Origin: a virus
Strand: one strand, 5' to 3'
DNA length: 59,994 nt
Virus record (IMG/VR): IMGVR_UViG_3300037459_000208
Coordinates: 1-59,994 of that record
In this document: piece after piece, positions 41,221 through 49,525 of the stretch
Layout of the letters: each line of letters starts with the position of its first letter
Position numbering within the stretch: position 1 is the stretch's first letter
The notes under the pieces: generated by a model
Database searches by the model: none
What the model saw: the letters and a program-made list of their open reading frames with translations, nothing else
Told to the model about the DNA's origin: nothing
Made by a program: the position numbers and the translations under genes

Positions 41221-41513
41221 CCTGCCCTCACTGCGGAAAGTCCCCCGAGGACCCCCTTCGCCCCGGGGCCATCATCGCGCTGCGCAGAATCGGGATGGGC
41301 TTGAGTCAGATGGACCTCCTGACCAGGGCAACCGACTACGCCACGGCCGCCGGGGACGAAGATCTCGCCGCCAGGATGCTTCGTCGGGATCAGCAATGGC
41401 TTTCCCGGATCGAGACGGTCAGCACCGGCACGCCGCCCTTCGCCGAGCTCGAAGCGCTCTGCGCCGTCCTTGACCTCGACCCGGCGAAGACGGCGAAAGG
41501 GGAGCGAGCGTGA
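41217..41513 (+). CDS. zinc ribbon plus XRE-type HTH regulator
   Basis: 98 residues from GTG 41217 (GTGA overlap). CPHCG at the N-terminus suggests a metal site, followed by an XRE-like helix-turn-helix (ALRRIGMGLSQMDLLTRATD; DQQWLSRIETVSTG; FAELEALCAVLDL) with an insert in the loop. Likely regulates its own cassette. Confidence 0.65.
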   Translation: MTCPHCGKSPEDPLRPGAIIALRRIGMGLSQMDLLTRATDYATAAGDEDLAARMLRRDQQWLSRIETVSTGTPPFAELEALCAVLDLDPAKTAKGERA

Positions 41514-41767
41514 TAGACCGAACGAGCGTCAATCGTTTCGCCCCGTGGTTCGTCTGGATCGCCTCCTCCTTCTTGATCTACTGGCTTCTCTCTTCGATCA
41601 TTCCGCGAGACTCTACCGATCGGCCTGGAGGGAGGTCAGGGATGATCCTACACGTCGACCACTTGACCGGGTGCCACTACCTGGCGCGCGTCTTTGGCGG
41701 CCTTGTCCCGCGTCTCGATGCGGACGGAAATCACATCTGCACCGGAGAACAAGGAGACGCGCCATGA
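41510..41767 (+). CDS. membrane-anchored DUF6440-like protein
   Basis: 85 residues. One hydrophobic segment near 10-32 (FAPWFVWIASSFLIYWLLSS), then a small domain VDHLTGCHYLARVFGGLVPRLDADGNHIC that fits the DUF6440 pattern ('d..TGv.Yl...gG..pllD.dG'). The frame is closed by TGA but remains open beyond it for another 47 codons coding a hydrophobic pair (see next feature). Confidence 0.6.
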   Translation: MIDRTSVNRFAPWFVWIASSFLIYWLLSSIIPRDSTDRPGGRSGMILHVDHLTGCHYLARVFGGLVPRLDADGNHICTGEQGDAP

Positions 41768-41911
41768 TGCTCCGGATGCCTCTCCTGGGCCAGCTGGATA
41801 GCGGTCTTGTTCGCGTCCTTTTGGCGCTCCGCCGACCTCGGTTTCGGCGTCATCGCCGGCGCCCTCATGTCCTTGGTCATTTTGTGGGCTCACGAAGCCG
41901 CCAGATCATGA
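41764..41911 (+). pseudogene. frame-disrupted small membrane protein
   Basis: ATG 41764 overlaps the previous stop (ATGA), but its frame soon becomes Arg-rich nonsense. The frame of the previous gene, entered after its TGA, encodes a convincing membrane hairpin (WIAVLFASFWRSADLGFGVI, then AGALMSLVILWAHEA) ending at TGA 41911. A +1 shift after the first few codons, a TTG start at 41807, or stop-codon read-through would each express it. Confidence 0.4.
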
Positions 41912-41951
41912 CCGGGTCTAGTTCGGCGTCGAAGATCGTTCCCTCCAGGGC

Positions 41952-42524
41952 ATGGCCAAGGCCGCCCCGTCCGCGCCGGAGCGATCAGTGACCTCCCTCC
42001 AGTGGCTCAACGACCTGGCGCAGTGGCTCGGCCGAATCTTCCCGCGTCTTACCTTGGTCCCTCCGACTCACTGCGGCGTCATGTTCGGACCAAGGGGCGG
42101 CACCCTTCACAAGGGCTCCGGGCTTGTCCCATGGTGGCCGATGGTGCAAACTCTTGAGCAAGTAGACGTCACGGTAGGGTCGATCGACGTGGCCGCCGTC
42201 GCGATGCCAGCCAGCGGGGACGAGATGATCCCGCGAGTCAGCTTCGTCGGGACAGTCGCAAGGTTTCAAGTCGAAGATCCGTGCGTCGCGGTTCGCCGAT
42301 CTCTCGACATCAAAAGGCTCGTGGATAACACCTGCCAGTCCGCTATCGGGACGCACTGGAGAGGAATAGACTCGGCAGACGTGGCGATCTCAAAGGCTCG
42401 TGACGAATCCATGGAAGACCTCGGGCAGTTCGGAATCTGTCTTCTATCACTGAGGCGGTCGCACCTCGGAACCGGAGTCGCTCTTTTCAACTTGGCCGAC
42501 TGGACCAACACGTCCAAGGAGTGA
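41952..42524 (+). CDS. Band-7/SPFH-like protein
   Basis: 190 residues. HCGVMFGPRGGTLHKGSGLV, PWWPMVQTLEQVDVTVGSID and a strand-rich region with VGTVARFQVEDPC followed by helices is the order of an SPFH (stomatin/Band 7) domain. A short hydrophobic stretch near 25-35 may help membrane association. In bacteria these proteins form membrane rings and are found in some defence and exclusion loci. Last gene of the plus cassette, ending 7 nt from the portal gene end. Confidence 0.6.
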   Translation: MAKAAPSAPERSVTSLQWLNDLAQWLGRIFPRLTLVPPTHCGVMFGPRGGTLHKGSGLVPWWPMVQTLEQVDVTVGSIDVAAVAMPASGDEMIPRVSFVGTVARFQVEDPCVAVRRSLDIKRLVDNTCQSAIGTHWRGIDSADVAISKARDESMEDLGQFGICLLSLRRSHLGTGVALFNLADWTNTSKE

Positions 42525-42531
42525 TCCGTTT

Positions 42532-43875
42532 CTACTCCTCGGGATCGAGGTGGCCGGTCCCGACTTCGAGCTCGTCCTGACCTTCGATAGCGCCGAACCC
42601 ACCAACAGACCGCCGTTCGTTCCTGGTGAAGTCCCCCGGGATGGACGTCACCATCTCCAAGCGATCGTCGGCGCTCTGCATCGGCCGGAGCCGGAAATCA
42701 AGGATCCATCCCCCGGGATACTCCGGAGGCGCGGAGACGCGGCGCCCGTTCCTCTTGACCATCCGGTCCATGAAGAAACGGGACTGCAGCCAGGAACGCC
42801 TGGCCTCAAGGTCGGGGTGGATCCGGTTCTCCCGGAGCGATTCTCGGGAGACGAGGGAGCTTGCACGGTTCGCATCGTCGGTCTGTCCGATCGCGGCCGG
42901 GGGTACGCCCAGGACCTGGAGGATGTCGTCACGACGGTTCTTGAGGCTCGATTCGCTGTCCATGTCGGCGGGCGAGTGATCGAGCTCCTTGACGGTGACG
43001 CCAGCTGACCTGCTACCCGGTTGACCCTCGGGGTATCCCAAAATGAGGGACGCTCCGGCGTTCTTGGCACCTTGGATCGAGTGAAACTCATTCTTGAAAC
43101 GCTCAAATTCCGTTGTGCCAAGGCCAGGAGCCATGATGATGTGCCGCATCAGAGCCCCGCCGTCCAGGAGCGCCGCCAGGTAGTCCGACATCGTCTCCTG
43201 GTGGTTCACCTCGTGCGCGGCTGCCTCGACCCTGCCGGCCGCTGACCCATAGGGATCGGATATCCTCGGCACCCGGAACCATGCCACGTCCTCCGGCTCG
43301 AAAAACTCACCCCCGAAACGAAAGTCGGGGCGCGTCGGCGTCGGAGGGTCGACTTCCAAGACCGGGAGCGGCCACCACCTCACGGGATGACCGAGCACCG
43401 GGTCCCGGAAGATGAGGTAGTAGAAAGACCCCACGGCGTCGATCGTCATAGCCTCCAGGCGGTCGACCTGCATTCCAGAGAGCTGGATCCACGGCGGACC
43501 GTCCTCGGTCCCCATCGCCAACATCGTCAGGAACGGGTGGTCGGTGACCTCGACGAGCTCTCCGGCATTGACGGCGTCGGACACAGCGACGCCGTGCGCA
43601 CCCTTCCGGCCGGCTGCAGCAAGATCTCGCCGGCGAGCTCCGTCTACTCCGCGAGCGGAACGAAGCAGAAACCACTCCGCCTCCGCCTTCTTGCTGGCCA
43701 CCGTGCCGCTGGCCAAGTGGACCCAGGGGTTGGTGTTTGACGTCGCCAAGAGTGCCGCGGGAGAAGCGGTGGCGCGCCTCCCGAAGGACGGACGTCCGCG
43801 GAGGCCGGCGCGCTCCGCGATGCGGGTTGCTTCGGGTGAGTCGATGGTCAGAGCTTTCGTCAGGGCTGACAGCAT
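42532..43875 (-). CDS. portal protein
   Basis: 447 residues from ATG 43875 (TGATG overlap). HK97-type portal pattern: NPWVHLASGTVASKKAEAEW, WIQLSGMQVDRLEAM, FYYLIFRDPVLG, EVNHQETMSDYLAALLDGGA, QVLGVPPAAIGQTDDANRAS and WLQSRFFMDRMV near the end. It forms the dodecameric ring at the packaging vertex and docks TerL. Confidence 0.85.
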   Translation of the reverse strand: MLSALTKALTIDSPEATRIAERAGLRGRPSFGRRATASPAALLATSNTNPWVHLASGTVASKKAEAEWFLLRSARGVDGARRRDLAAAGRKGAHGVAVSDAVNAGELVEVTDHPFLTMLAMGTEDGPPWIQLSGMQVDRLEAMTIDAVGSFYYLIFRDPVLGHPVRWWPLPVLEVDPPTPTRPDFRFGGEFFEPEDVAWFRVPRISDPYGSAAGRVEAAAHEVNHQETMSDYLAALLDGGALMRHIIMAPGLGTTEFERFKNEFHSIQGAKNAGASLILGYPEGQPGSRSAGVTVKELDHSPADMDSESSLKNRRDDILQVLGVPPAAIGQTDDANRASSLVSRESLRENRIHPDLEARRSWLQSRFFMDRMVKRNGRRVSAPPEYPGGWILDFRLRPMQSADDRLEMVTSIPGDFTRNERRSVGGFGAIEGQDELEVGTGHLDPEE

Positions 43876-44174
43876 CAGGTGTCCTCTCGGCGCTCGACAC
43901 GGACCGTCCCCTTCGCGCCCACCGCCGCCTCCAGCGTAAACTTCAGCTCGCCGAGCCCTGGCGTCCACCTGCTGTAGTGGTAGGTGAAAGGGCCACCCTC
44001 TTTCACGTAGTGGAAGTCCACCTCGACGCCGCCGTGAGTGACGACAAACCGAGTGGCGGCGTCAACGTCGAGGGAATAGAGGACCGTCAGGGCCTGCGGA
44101 GCCCTAGCGTCGGGTAGCGTGACAACGGCGTCCGTATTGGGGCCTGCCGGCGCGTCAAATCCGAGCTCTGCCAT
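43875..44174 (-). CDS. unknown structural-region protein, 99 aa
   Basis: Beta-type sequence (ALTVLYSLDVDAATRFVVTH; VEVDFHYVKEGGPFTYHYSR; ELKFTLEAAVGAKG). Coupled to the portal gene by TGATG. Possibly a minor head protein. Confidence 0.55.
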   Translation of the reverse strand: MAELGFDAPAGPNTDAVVTLPDARAPQALTVLYSLDVDAATRFVVTHGGVEVDFHYVKEGGPFTYHYSRWTPGLGELKFTLEAAVGAKGTVRVERREDT

Positions 44175-44278
44175 GCGGTCTCAGTCCCGCCCTCGTGATG
44201 GCAACTCTAGCGTCGGTTGGGATCGTTGGCGTGGGGACTGCCTCATGCCGTCAGGGTACCCGCACCCGGCCGAAAAAG

Positions 44279-44731
44279 TCAATGCCGAGTGGTTTGGCGG
44301 CCGTCTGCGGCACTGCCAAGACGGGCTCCCGAGAGAATCTTCTCTTGCTCTACGCGAGCCCTCCTGACGAGGACCCGATTTCTCCAAAACTGAATCGTCA
44401 TCGGGCGGAAGAGACTCCGAACCTTCAGGGCGAAAACCCTGGATCTGGCAACTTGGTCGAGCACGGGTCCGGCTCGTCCCCATCGAGCCAGGTTTCTTCT
44501 GGACACCTCGTCGGCCATTTCGCCCAGCCGCTCTCGCGCCGCCCGTGCGAGGTCTGCGTCGAGGTCGAGCTCGAAAGGGCTCACGAATGTCCCCGACTCG
44601 TCCTTGAAGAGGACCATACCCCGGGCGTCCGCGACCCTCCGGAGCACGCTGCCGTGTCTGTCCTCGGGATGCTTCGATAGGATAAGTCCCATCATCTCAT
44701 TGGCTCGTTCTTCCCGTTCCTGATCGTCCAT
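44279..44731 (-). CDS. unknown helical protein, 150 aa
   Basis: ATG 44731 with AAGGAG upstream. Charged, helical (ADLARAARERLGEMADEVSR; SLFRPMTIQFWRNRVLVRRA). Lies between TerL and portal. No family recognised. Confidence 0.6.
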   Translation of the reverse strand: MDDQEREERANEMMGLILSKHPEDRHGSVLRRVADARGMVLFKDESGTFVSPFELDLDADLARAARERLGEMADEVSRRNLARWGRAGPVLDQVARSRVFALKVRSLFRPMTIQFWRNRVLVRRARVEQEKILSGARLGSAADGRQTTRH

Positions 44732-44735
44732 GTCC

Positions 44736-44930
44736 TTACTCCTTTTCCGGTTCTTCATTCTTCTGAACTCCCAGCCACAAGAGCTCCGCCGCCCTCCGCA
44801 GCCCGATCCCGCCGAGGAGTAGGAGGCCGGTCCCAGGTCCCCAGACCCACCGTCCGGCCAGGTCGGCGAAGCCCCAGACGGTCAGGAGCCAGCCGGCGAT
44901 GGTGGCGACGGCGTAGCCGCGAGGGCTCAT
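44736..44930 (-). CDS. two-pass small membrane protein, 64 aa
   Basis: ATG 44930 overlaps the upstream stop (ATGA). Hydrophobic segments at ~8-27 (AVATIAGWLLTVWGFADLA) and ~32-47 (GPGTGLLLLGGIGL). Charged C-terminal tail. Holin-like in size; function not shown. Confidence 0.55.
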   Translation of the reverse strand: MSPRGYAVATIAGWLLTVWGFADLAGRWVWGPGTGLLLLGGIGLRRAAELLWLGVQKNEEPEKE

Positions 44931-45187
44931 TCGATCCAATCCTTGTCGAACCCTATTCGGAAAGCCTCGTCCTCCAATTCCAAGACCTCTTCCATCGATA
45001 GGAACCGCGGTTTCTCCGAGACCTCCTCCTCGTCTTCGTCCGAATCGGCACCTCTTGGTTTCTCAGGCGGCTCCGCGATGGTCTCCGGGTCCTGCATACG
45101 AATCGCGGCCCCACGCTCGATGATCTGCAAAGCCTCCGCCTCCACGTCGAGCCCTGACTCCAGGGTCTGGATTCTTCTCTCTCCCAT
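44927..45187 (-). CDS. small acidic protein sharing a motif with 37563-38171
   Basis: 86 residues. EALQIIERGAAIRM near residue 20 matches EALQLIERGAAIRI in the gene downstream of the capsid gene. The rest is strongly acidic. The shared motif suggests a common binding partner, perhaps in the capsid. Confidence 0.55.
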   Translation of the reverse strand: MGERRIQTLESGLDVEAEALQIIERGAAIRMQDPETIAEPPEKPRGADSDEDEEEVSEKPRFLSMEEVLELEDEAFRIGFDKDWIE

Positions 45188-45190
45188 CGC

Positions 45191-45694
45191 CTACCCCTTC
45201 GCCCTGTCGAGTGCCTGGAACCACTGGTCGATGATCCGGAGTGATTCCTTCCCTTCGGTCTCTATGAAGTGGGCGGACAATCCTGTCATCGCGGTCCTGA
45301 TCGCCTCCACGGGAACGATCCCGTGCGCGTGTTCTACGGAGTGCTCTACGAGCAACTCGCCGGTCGGATGGATCTCTTCCGTCTCGAAAACGAACGCGAT
45401 TGTCTCTGGCCAGCCCGGTTCGTTCAGCTCGACCGCGAGGAGGCGAGCGTCTTCGGGGAGCCCTTTCGTGACTCGTATCGTCTCTCCTGGGGCCATGACC
45501 CTGCCCTCGGTCGACAAATGGCGGATGAGATCCTCCGACCACCTGACCGTGACGCGGTTCGGCTCTGGACGAGTCGTCACGCAAGGCGGCCCGAGGCATC
45601 CGACAGACCCCTCGTAGCATTGACACGTCGCCATTCCGGCTCCTCTCAACAGACCGACCGGCTCATCCTTCGTGCTATGGTTCTTTTCAGACAT
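45191..45694 (-). CDS. unknown protein, 167 aa
   Basis: A cysteine-rich N-terminus (CQCYEGSVGCLGPPC) is followed by a beta domain (NRVTVRWSEDLIRHLSTEG; TIAFVFETEEIHPTGELLV) and a C-terminal helix (SLRIIDQWFQALDRAKG). No family recognised. Follows TerL in the same direction with a 75-bp gap. Confidence 0.55.
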   Translation of the reverse strand: MSEKNHSTKDEPVGLLRGAGMATCQCYEGSVGCLGPPCVTTRPEPNRVTVRWSEDLIRHLSTEGRVMAPGETIRVTKGLPEDARLLAVELNEPGWPETIAFVFETEEIHPTGELLVEHSVEHAHGIVPVEAIRTAMTGLSAHFIETEGKESLRIIDQWFQALDRAKG

Positions 45695-45769
45695 CGGCGG
45701 TTACTCCTGTGGCCGTTGGTGTGGCGGATCCGGGTTGTGTGATCTCCCCGGGTCCGTCTTTCTACGCTA

Positions 45770-47473
45770 TCACATGTCTTCGATGAAATTGTGAAGTCGG
45801 GTCGGTTCCGGCTCCTTCGCGGCGGTTCCCCCGGTTGCTCCGACGAACCACTCGCCGCCTGATACCTTGAACGCGTTGAAAAGAACGGCCATCGCGTCCG
45901 CCAGGTCGTCCTGACCCCCGGGCTCACCGGTGAACAAGTGAAGCCGATCGGCCGCCATTTTGTTCCAGGCGCCGGAAAGGAACAGAACCCCCCCAAATCC
46001 GTCACCGTCTGGATCCGGGCAGGCGCACACACCTTGTGTCGTGAACATGTTAACTGATTCGGACGGTACCATAAGTTTTCCGCATCGACGGCACTTCGCG
46101 GCGGCTTTCTGTGCGTGCTGGAGGGAGCGTGAGCGCTTTGGCTCCCTCTGGGATGCGAGATGAACAGTTATTCCGAGTCGTTCGAGATCCCCCTTCAGGC
46201 GTTCGCTGAACGCCTTCCCTACGGCTGGCTCATTGGGCAAAACCTGCTCCACACCCTTCCCGTCCCCGGTTGCGGTGTCAATCACCAGCTGCGCAAGGGC
46301 GGCGGCCGGAGGCGAGTACTCGACAGCGGACTCCCATAGCCACCTGTCCCCTACCGCACCACCGAGCGCGGATGCCGTCTTGTCAGACCCTCCCGCGTTG
46401 AAGTCCCACCCTCTGCCGCGACGCGTGGGCGCAGATATTATGCCGTCCTTGACGAGCTTCAGGACGGCATCGTAGGTCGGCAGATCAGCCAGTCCCACTC
46501 CGATAATCTGGTTCCACGCTTCGCAAAAGACGCCTCCGCCGGCGTTCTTCTCTGGCCGCTGGGAGTCGACTGCGTCGTAAAGCCTGGGATTGGTCCTGGC
46601 CCGGTCGTCGATTTGGACCATCACTGAATCTTCCTGGCAAAGCGGCTCTCCTGGGGACCTTGGATCGGGTAGGACTTGGCATTTCTCCGGGAAGGAAAAC
46701 GCCTTGATCGGAGCGTATCCAGGAAGGCAAAGAACGGTCCATTCCTCGAGACCGTAATTCTCCAGCCAGACCTCGATCCTGCCCCATAGATCACCGATTG
46801 CTAACCGTTGATGCATCAAGATTTGGCACGGGTTGCGTCCGGACGCGCTGGCCTGGGCGCGCATCTTCCAATCGTTTTGCCACCACTCCCAAACCGCAGC
46901 TTGAACTAGCGGGGATTGTGCCGACTCGAAGCTCTTAAACGGATCGTCGATCACCCCAAGGTCCCATCCGAAGCCGAGATTTCCGCTCGCGACGGTAACG
47001 GCTCGGAAAGTCCCTCCCTCTCTCGTTTCCCAAAGGTTGACCGCGCTCGAATCTCCTTTTAGTTTAACCCCTGATCGGATGAGCTTGGCCCGGGCGTTTC
47101 TCGAGTGATACCTCAGGAGTGTGTCCTCAGCGCAGCTCAGGTACATCTTCGACCGCGGCTCGTTCCTCATTCTGCACGAAGGAACCCCCTGCGCGACGAT
47201 CCGTGACTTCCAGGACCGCGGCGGAGCCATAATGACAAGATTTTCTACCTCTCCGTCGAGGACGGACTGGCAAGCTTCGATCATCGCCCCGACGTGCCAC
47301 CAGTTAAGATGCGGACCAGGGTCCACTTCCTGAAGGTGCGCGCGCAGAGATACCCCGGTCGCCCCTGTAGGCCGTTCGTCCACCGTTGTCCTTGTTCTGG
47401 CTGCCAGGTAGTCGCGAACCCCAAGTTTTATTGCTGGTATCATCTCTCCTTCGTCGCGCCCCACCAGTCGCAT
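45770..47473 (-). CDS. terL: terminase large subunit
   Basis: 567 residues from ATG 47473 (ATG 47443 also possible). ATPase: Walker A APPRSWKS (83-90), Walker B LGVIDDP (172-178), coupling region MHQRLAIGDLWGRI (~220). Nuclease: RGWDFNAGGSD with Asp357 and QDDLADA with Asp522/523. Between the nuclease motifs an insertion (461-485) has CRRC...CAC, a possible zinc knuckle, unusual for TerL. TerL translocates and cuts DNA at the portal. The preceding gene is an exported protein, not TerS. Confidence 0.88.
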   Translation of the reverse strand: MRLVGRDEGEMIPAIKLGVRDYLAARTRTTVDERPTGATGVSLRAHLQEVDPGPHLNWWHVGAMIEACQSVLDGEVENLVIMAPPRSWKSRIVAQGVPSCRMRNEPRSKMYLSCAEDTLLRYHSRNARAKLIRSGVKLKGDSSAVNLWETREGGTFRAVTVASGNLGFGWDLGVIDDPFKSFESAQSPLVQAAVWEWWQNDWKMRAQASASGRNPCQILMHQRLAIGDLWGRIEVWLENYGLEEWTVLCLPGYAPIKAFSFPEKCQVLPDPRSPGEPLCQEDSVMVQIDDRARTNPRLYDAVDSQRPEKNAGGGVFCEAWNQIIGVGLADLPTYDAVLKLVKDGIISAPTRRGRGWDFNAGGSDKTASALGGAVGDRWLWESAVEYSPPAAALAQLVIDTATGDGKGVEQVLPNEPAVGKAFSERLKGDLERLGITVHLASQREPKRSRSLQHAQKAAAKCRRCGKLMVPSESVNMFTTQGVCACPDPDGDGFGGVLFLSGAWNKMAADRLHLFTGEPGGQDDLADAMAVLFNAFKVSGGEWFVGATGGTAAKEPEPTRLHNFIEDM

Positions 47474-47489
47474 ACCATGTCCGACGCTA

Positions 47490-48407
47490 TCAGAATCCGG
47501 CGAATCCGGCATCGAGCTTGATAAGGAACAGGACCGCCAGGTCGGCCTGAACCTCATTCTGATTCTGCGCGATCACCTGTATGTCAGCCATCAACGGGAG
47601 CGGGAACGGGTCGGCCGGCAAGGTTATGATGGGCTGGGTGGAGTCCTTGTTCCCCGTGAGCTCTATCAAAGGTCTCCAGCCATAGTTTAGAAGCCACCGG
47701 CGCACCCAGAATTGGCCGGCAAGGTTTCCGCCCATGCCCCCGTCCTGCTTGGAAAATGTTCCAGCTACGGCCAGGACAAACTCCCGCCGGCTGCCCCCGG
47801 TCGTCCAGAACGCCACCTCTGACCGTACTCTTCCCGGAAGGATCCGGGTGATGGTGTTACTGCCGATCGTCACGGTGATGATGCCCTCCGGCGTTCCTCC
47901 CGGCGGATCAGATGCCGGGACGCCGGATTCCCCCGTCTGGAAGATCCTCACCCTCCTCGTCCCGGTTCCCGCCAGCGTCGTGCCGATCGGGAGACCTGTA
48001 AGCGCCACCCCGTCCACCACGGTCCCGAAGACGAAACCATTGACCGGCGTCGTCCCGTTCAGCGGTAGCGTTTGCGTGAGGATGGGGAAGTCCGTGTTCT
48101 CCAACCCAGGCGGGTTTTCGTAGAGGACCTGAAGAAGCACCTCCCGAGCTCCTGACCCCCCCGCGGTGTCGTTCGCCGAGGACGACACGACCGACAACTG
48201 TCCCGCGGCCGTCGGGAACGGGTCGCAATCACCAATCGCGTCACCGAGGAGCCGGTTGTTCGCATTGCTCCCTTTGACTCGGCCGGTGACTGCGAAAAAG
48301 ATTTGGGCGTCGGCCCAGGACACGGAAAGGGCCGCGACGAGCAGCAGCGATGAGACGATTCTGCGTGCAAACTTCCCGCCGTCTTCCCGTTGGTTGCCAA
48401 ATTTCAT
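47490..48407 (-). CDS. exported protein, 305 aa
   Basis: Residues ~14-35 (ARRIVSSLLLVAALSVSWADA) form a signal peptide with an A-x-A type cleavage site. The mature part is beta-rich, Gly/Thr-rich (FAVTGRVKGSNANNRLLGDA; NGFVFGTVVDGVALTG; LPLMADIQVIAQNQNEVQAD). It lies between tail-tip genes and TerL. Function unknown; either a phage surface protein with a secretion signal or a host-envelope modifier. Confidence 0.6.
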   Translation of the reverse strand: MKFGNQREDGGKFARRIVSSLLLVAALSVSWADAQIFFAVTGRVKGSNANNRLLGDAIGDCDPFPTAAGQLSVVSSSANDTAGGSGAREVLLQVLYENPPGLENTDFPILTQTLPLNGTTPVNGFVFGTVVDGVALTGLPIGTTLAGTGTRRVRIFQTGESGVPASDPPGGTPEGIITVTIGSNTITRILPGRVRSEVAFWTTGGSRREFVLAVAGTFSKQDGGMGGNLAGQFWVRRWLLNYGWRPLIELTGNKDSTQPIITLPADPFPLPLMADIQVIAQNQNEVQADLAVLFLIKLDAGFAGF

Positions 48408-48428
48408 GCCTTGTCTCCGTTCGCTGGG

Positions 48429-48503
48429 CTATCCGCCGCCAGGCTGATGGTCGTCGTCTTCCTCTTCTTCGTCGTCGTCCGTGCTGTTCCAAGGGTTATT
48501 CAT
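48429..48503 (-). CDS. 24-aa acidic peptide
   Basis: ATG 48503 overlaps the upstream stop (TAATG) and is preceded by AAAGGAG. Sequence NNPWNSTDDDEEEEDDDHQP is almost all acid. The ribosome binding site and coupling are as good as those of certain genes. Confidence 0.45.
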   Translation of the reverse strand: MNNPWNSTDDDEEEEDDDHQPGGG

Positions 48504-49171
48504 TACCCGTCTCCTTTGTTTACAGGTGGATCAAGTCCAAGGCGGAGCTCAACTAGAGACATCCGTCTCTTGAGAGTGTTTACGTGAACGATGGTGTTGT
48601 CGAGTTGGTAGTCGGTCGTATCGGCAACCGTTTGCATTCTCAAACGGTCTTCCTTCGCAGCTCCCTGCTCGACCTGTAGCGTCACCACTAGCAGGCCTTG
48701 CTCGCTCTGTAAGGCGCCGAGAGTTGCGAGCGCAATTACGATCTCCCGGTTTTCCTTTCGGATTTCGCGGACCTCGACGACGAGCTCGGTGATCGCCTCC
48801 GCGACCGCCGTCCTTTGCTCGGCCATCGCCTTGAGCTCCATCTTGAGCTCGGCGGAGACGGACGCCACTGACGCCTCGACGGTGTCCAGTGTCTTGTCAG
48901 CTCCACCTGCGCCGATCGCCACAGTGATGAGCCAGGCCACGAAGGCGCCGACCAGTCCGGCTACAGCTATCCAGTGGACCGGGAAGGGTGGACTGTGGAC
49001 TGTGGACGGTGGCACCGCCGGCTCGTCCGGAGCCGGGGAAGACGGGCGCGAGGGCGGCACTAGGACCGTCCTTCCTGTCCTGCTTCCGGCGAGCCTCTCT
49101 AGCAGTTCAAGAGTGGCCGCGCCGAGCTTTCGAACCGCTGAATCTTCGTCTTTTGTCCCGTTGCCCATCAT
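48503..49171 (-). CDS. membrane protein with coiled-coil domain, 222 aa
   Basis: Pro-rich N-terminal ~65, one hydrophobic segment at ~67-89 (WIAVAGLVGAFVAWLITVAI), then a long coiled coil (ASVSAELKMELKAMAEQRTA through IRKENREIVIALATLG). Topology resembles inner-membrane spanins but it is longer and has no partner beside it. Function unknown. Confidence 0.6.
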   Translation of the reverse strand: MMGNGTKDEDSAVRKLGAATLELLERLAGSRTGRTVLVPPSRPSSPAPDEPAVPPSTVHSPPFPVHWIAVAGLVGAFVAWLITVAIGAGGADKTLDTVEASVASVSAELKMELKAMAEQRTAVAEAITELVVEVREIRKENREIVIALATLGALQSEQGLLVVTLQVEQGAAKEDRLRMQTVADTTDYQLDNTIVHVNTLKRRMSLVELRLGLDPPVNKGDG

Positions 49172-49172
49172 C

Positions 49173-49525
49173 TTATCTCGTGTCCATGGTTGAGCGTTTC
49201 GCGATGGCTCGCGTCATCTCACTGAGACCCTGGCCGCCCACTTTCCGCCAGGCGAACTCCTGGCCCGGTTCCTTGCATGGCCGCATCGAAGGGAAGAGAG
49301 GTCTTTCCGCCTGGTCAAGTCCCTCCGGATCGTTCGGTTGGTCTTCCGACGCCAACCAAAAGCGCAGAGCGATCGCCGAGCCGCACGGTTCGGAGACGGT
49401 TTCTCCAGGGTGGAGCAAATTCCCCCGGCGGTGGAAACGACTGTTCCGAACTCGCACCATCCAAACGCCTCTTCGCACCAGTCGCAACACACTGTGCACG
49501 AACTACAGGCTGGCAGGTTGGTCAT
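49173..49525 (-). pseudogene. Cys-rich gene split by a frameshift
   Basis: ATG 49525 (ATGA with upstream gene) opens a Cys-rich frame (TNLPACSSCTVCCDWCEEAF) that becomes Arg-rich nonsense and stops at 49214. The -1 frame reads well from the same area (HPGETVSEPCGSAIALRFWL; RPCKEPGQEFAWRKVGGQGL) and stops at 49173, right before the next gene. The switch point is the run of five G at ~49422-49426; a sixth G would restore one ~117-residue protein. Either a real mutation, an assembly error or programmed slippage. Confidence 0.6.

Noticed and set aside
48503-49171. i-spanin of a spanin pair
   Set aside because: Membrane plus coiled-coil topology fits, but the lipoprotein with coiled coil is 8 kb away and no embedded lipoprotein frame was seen.
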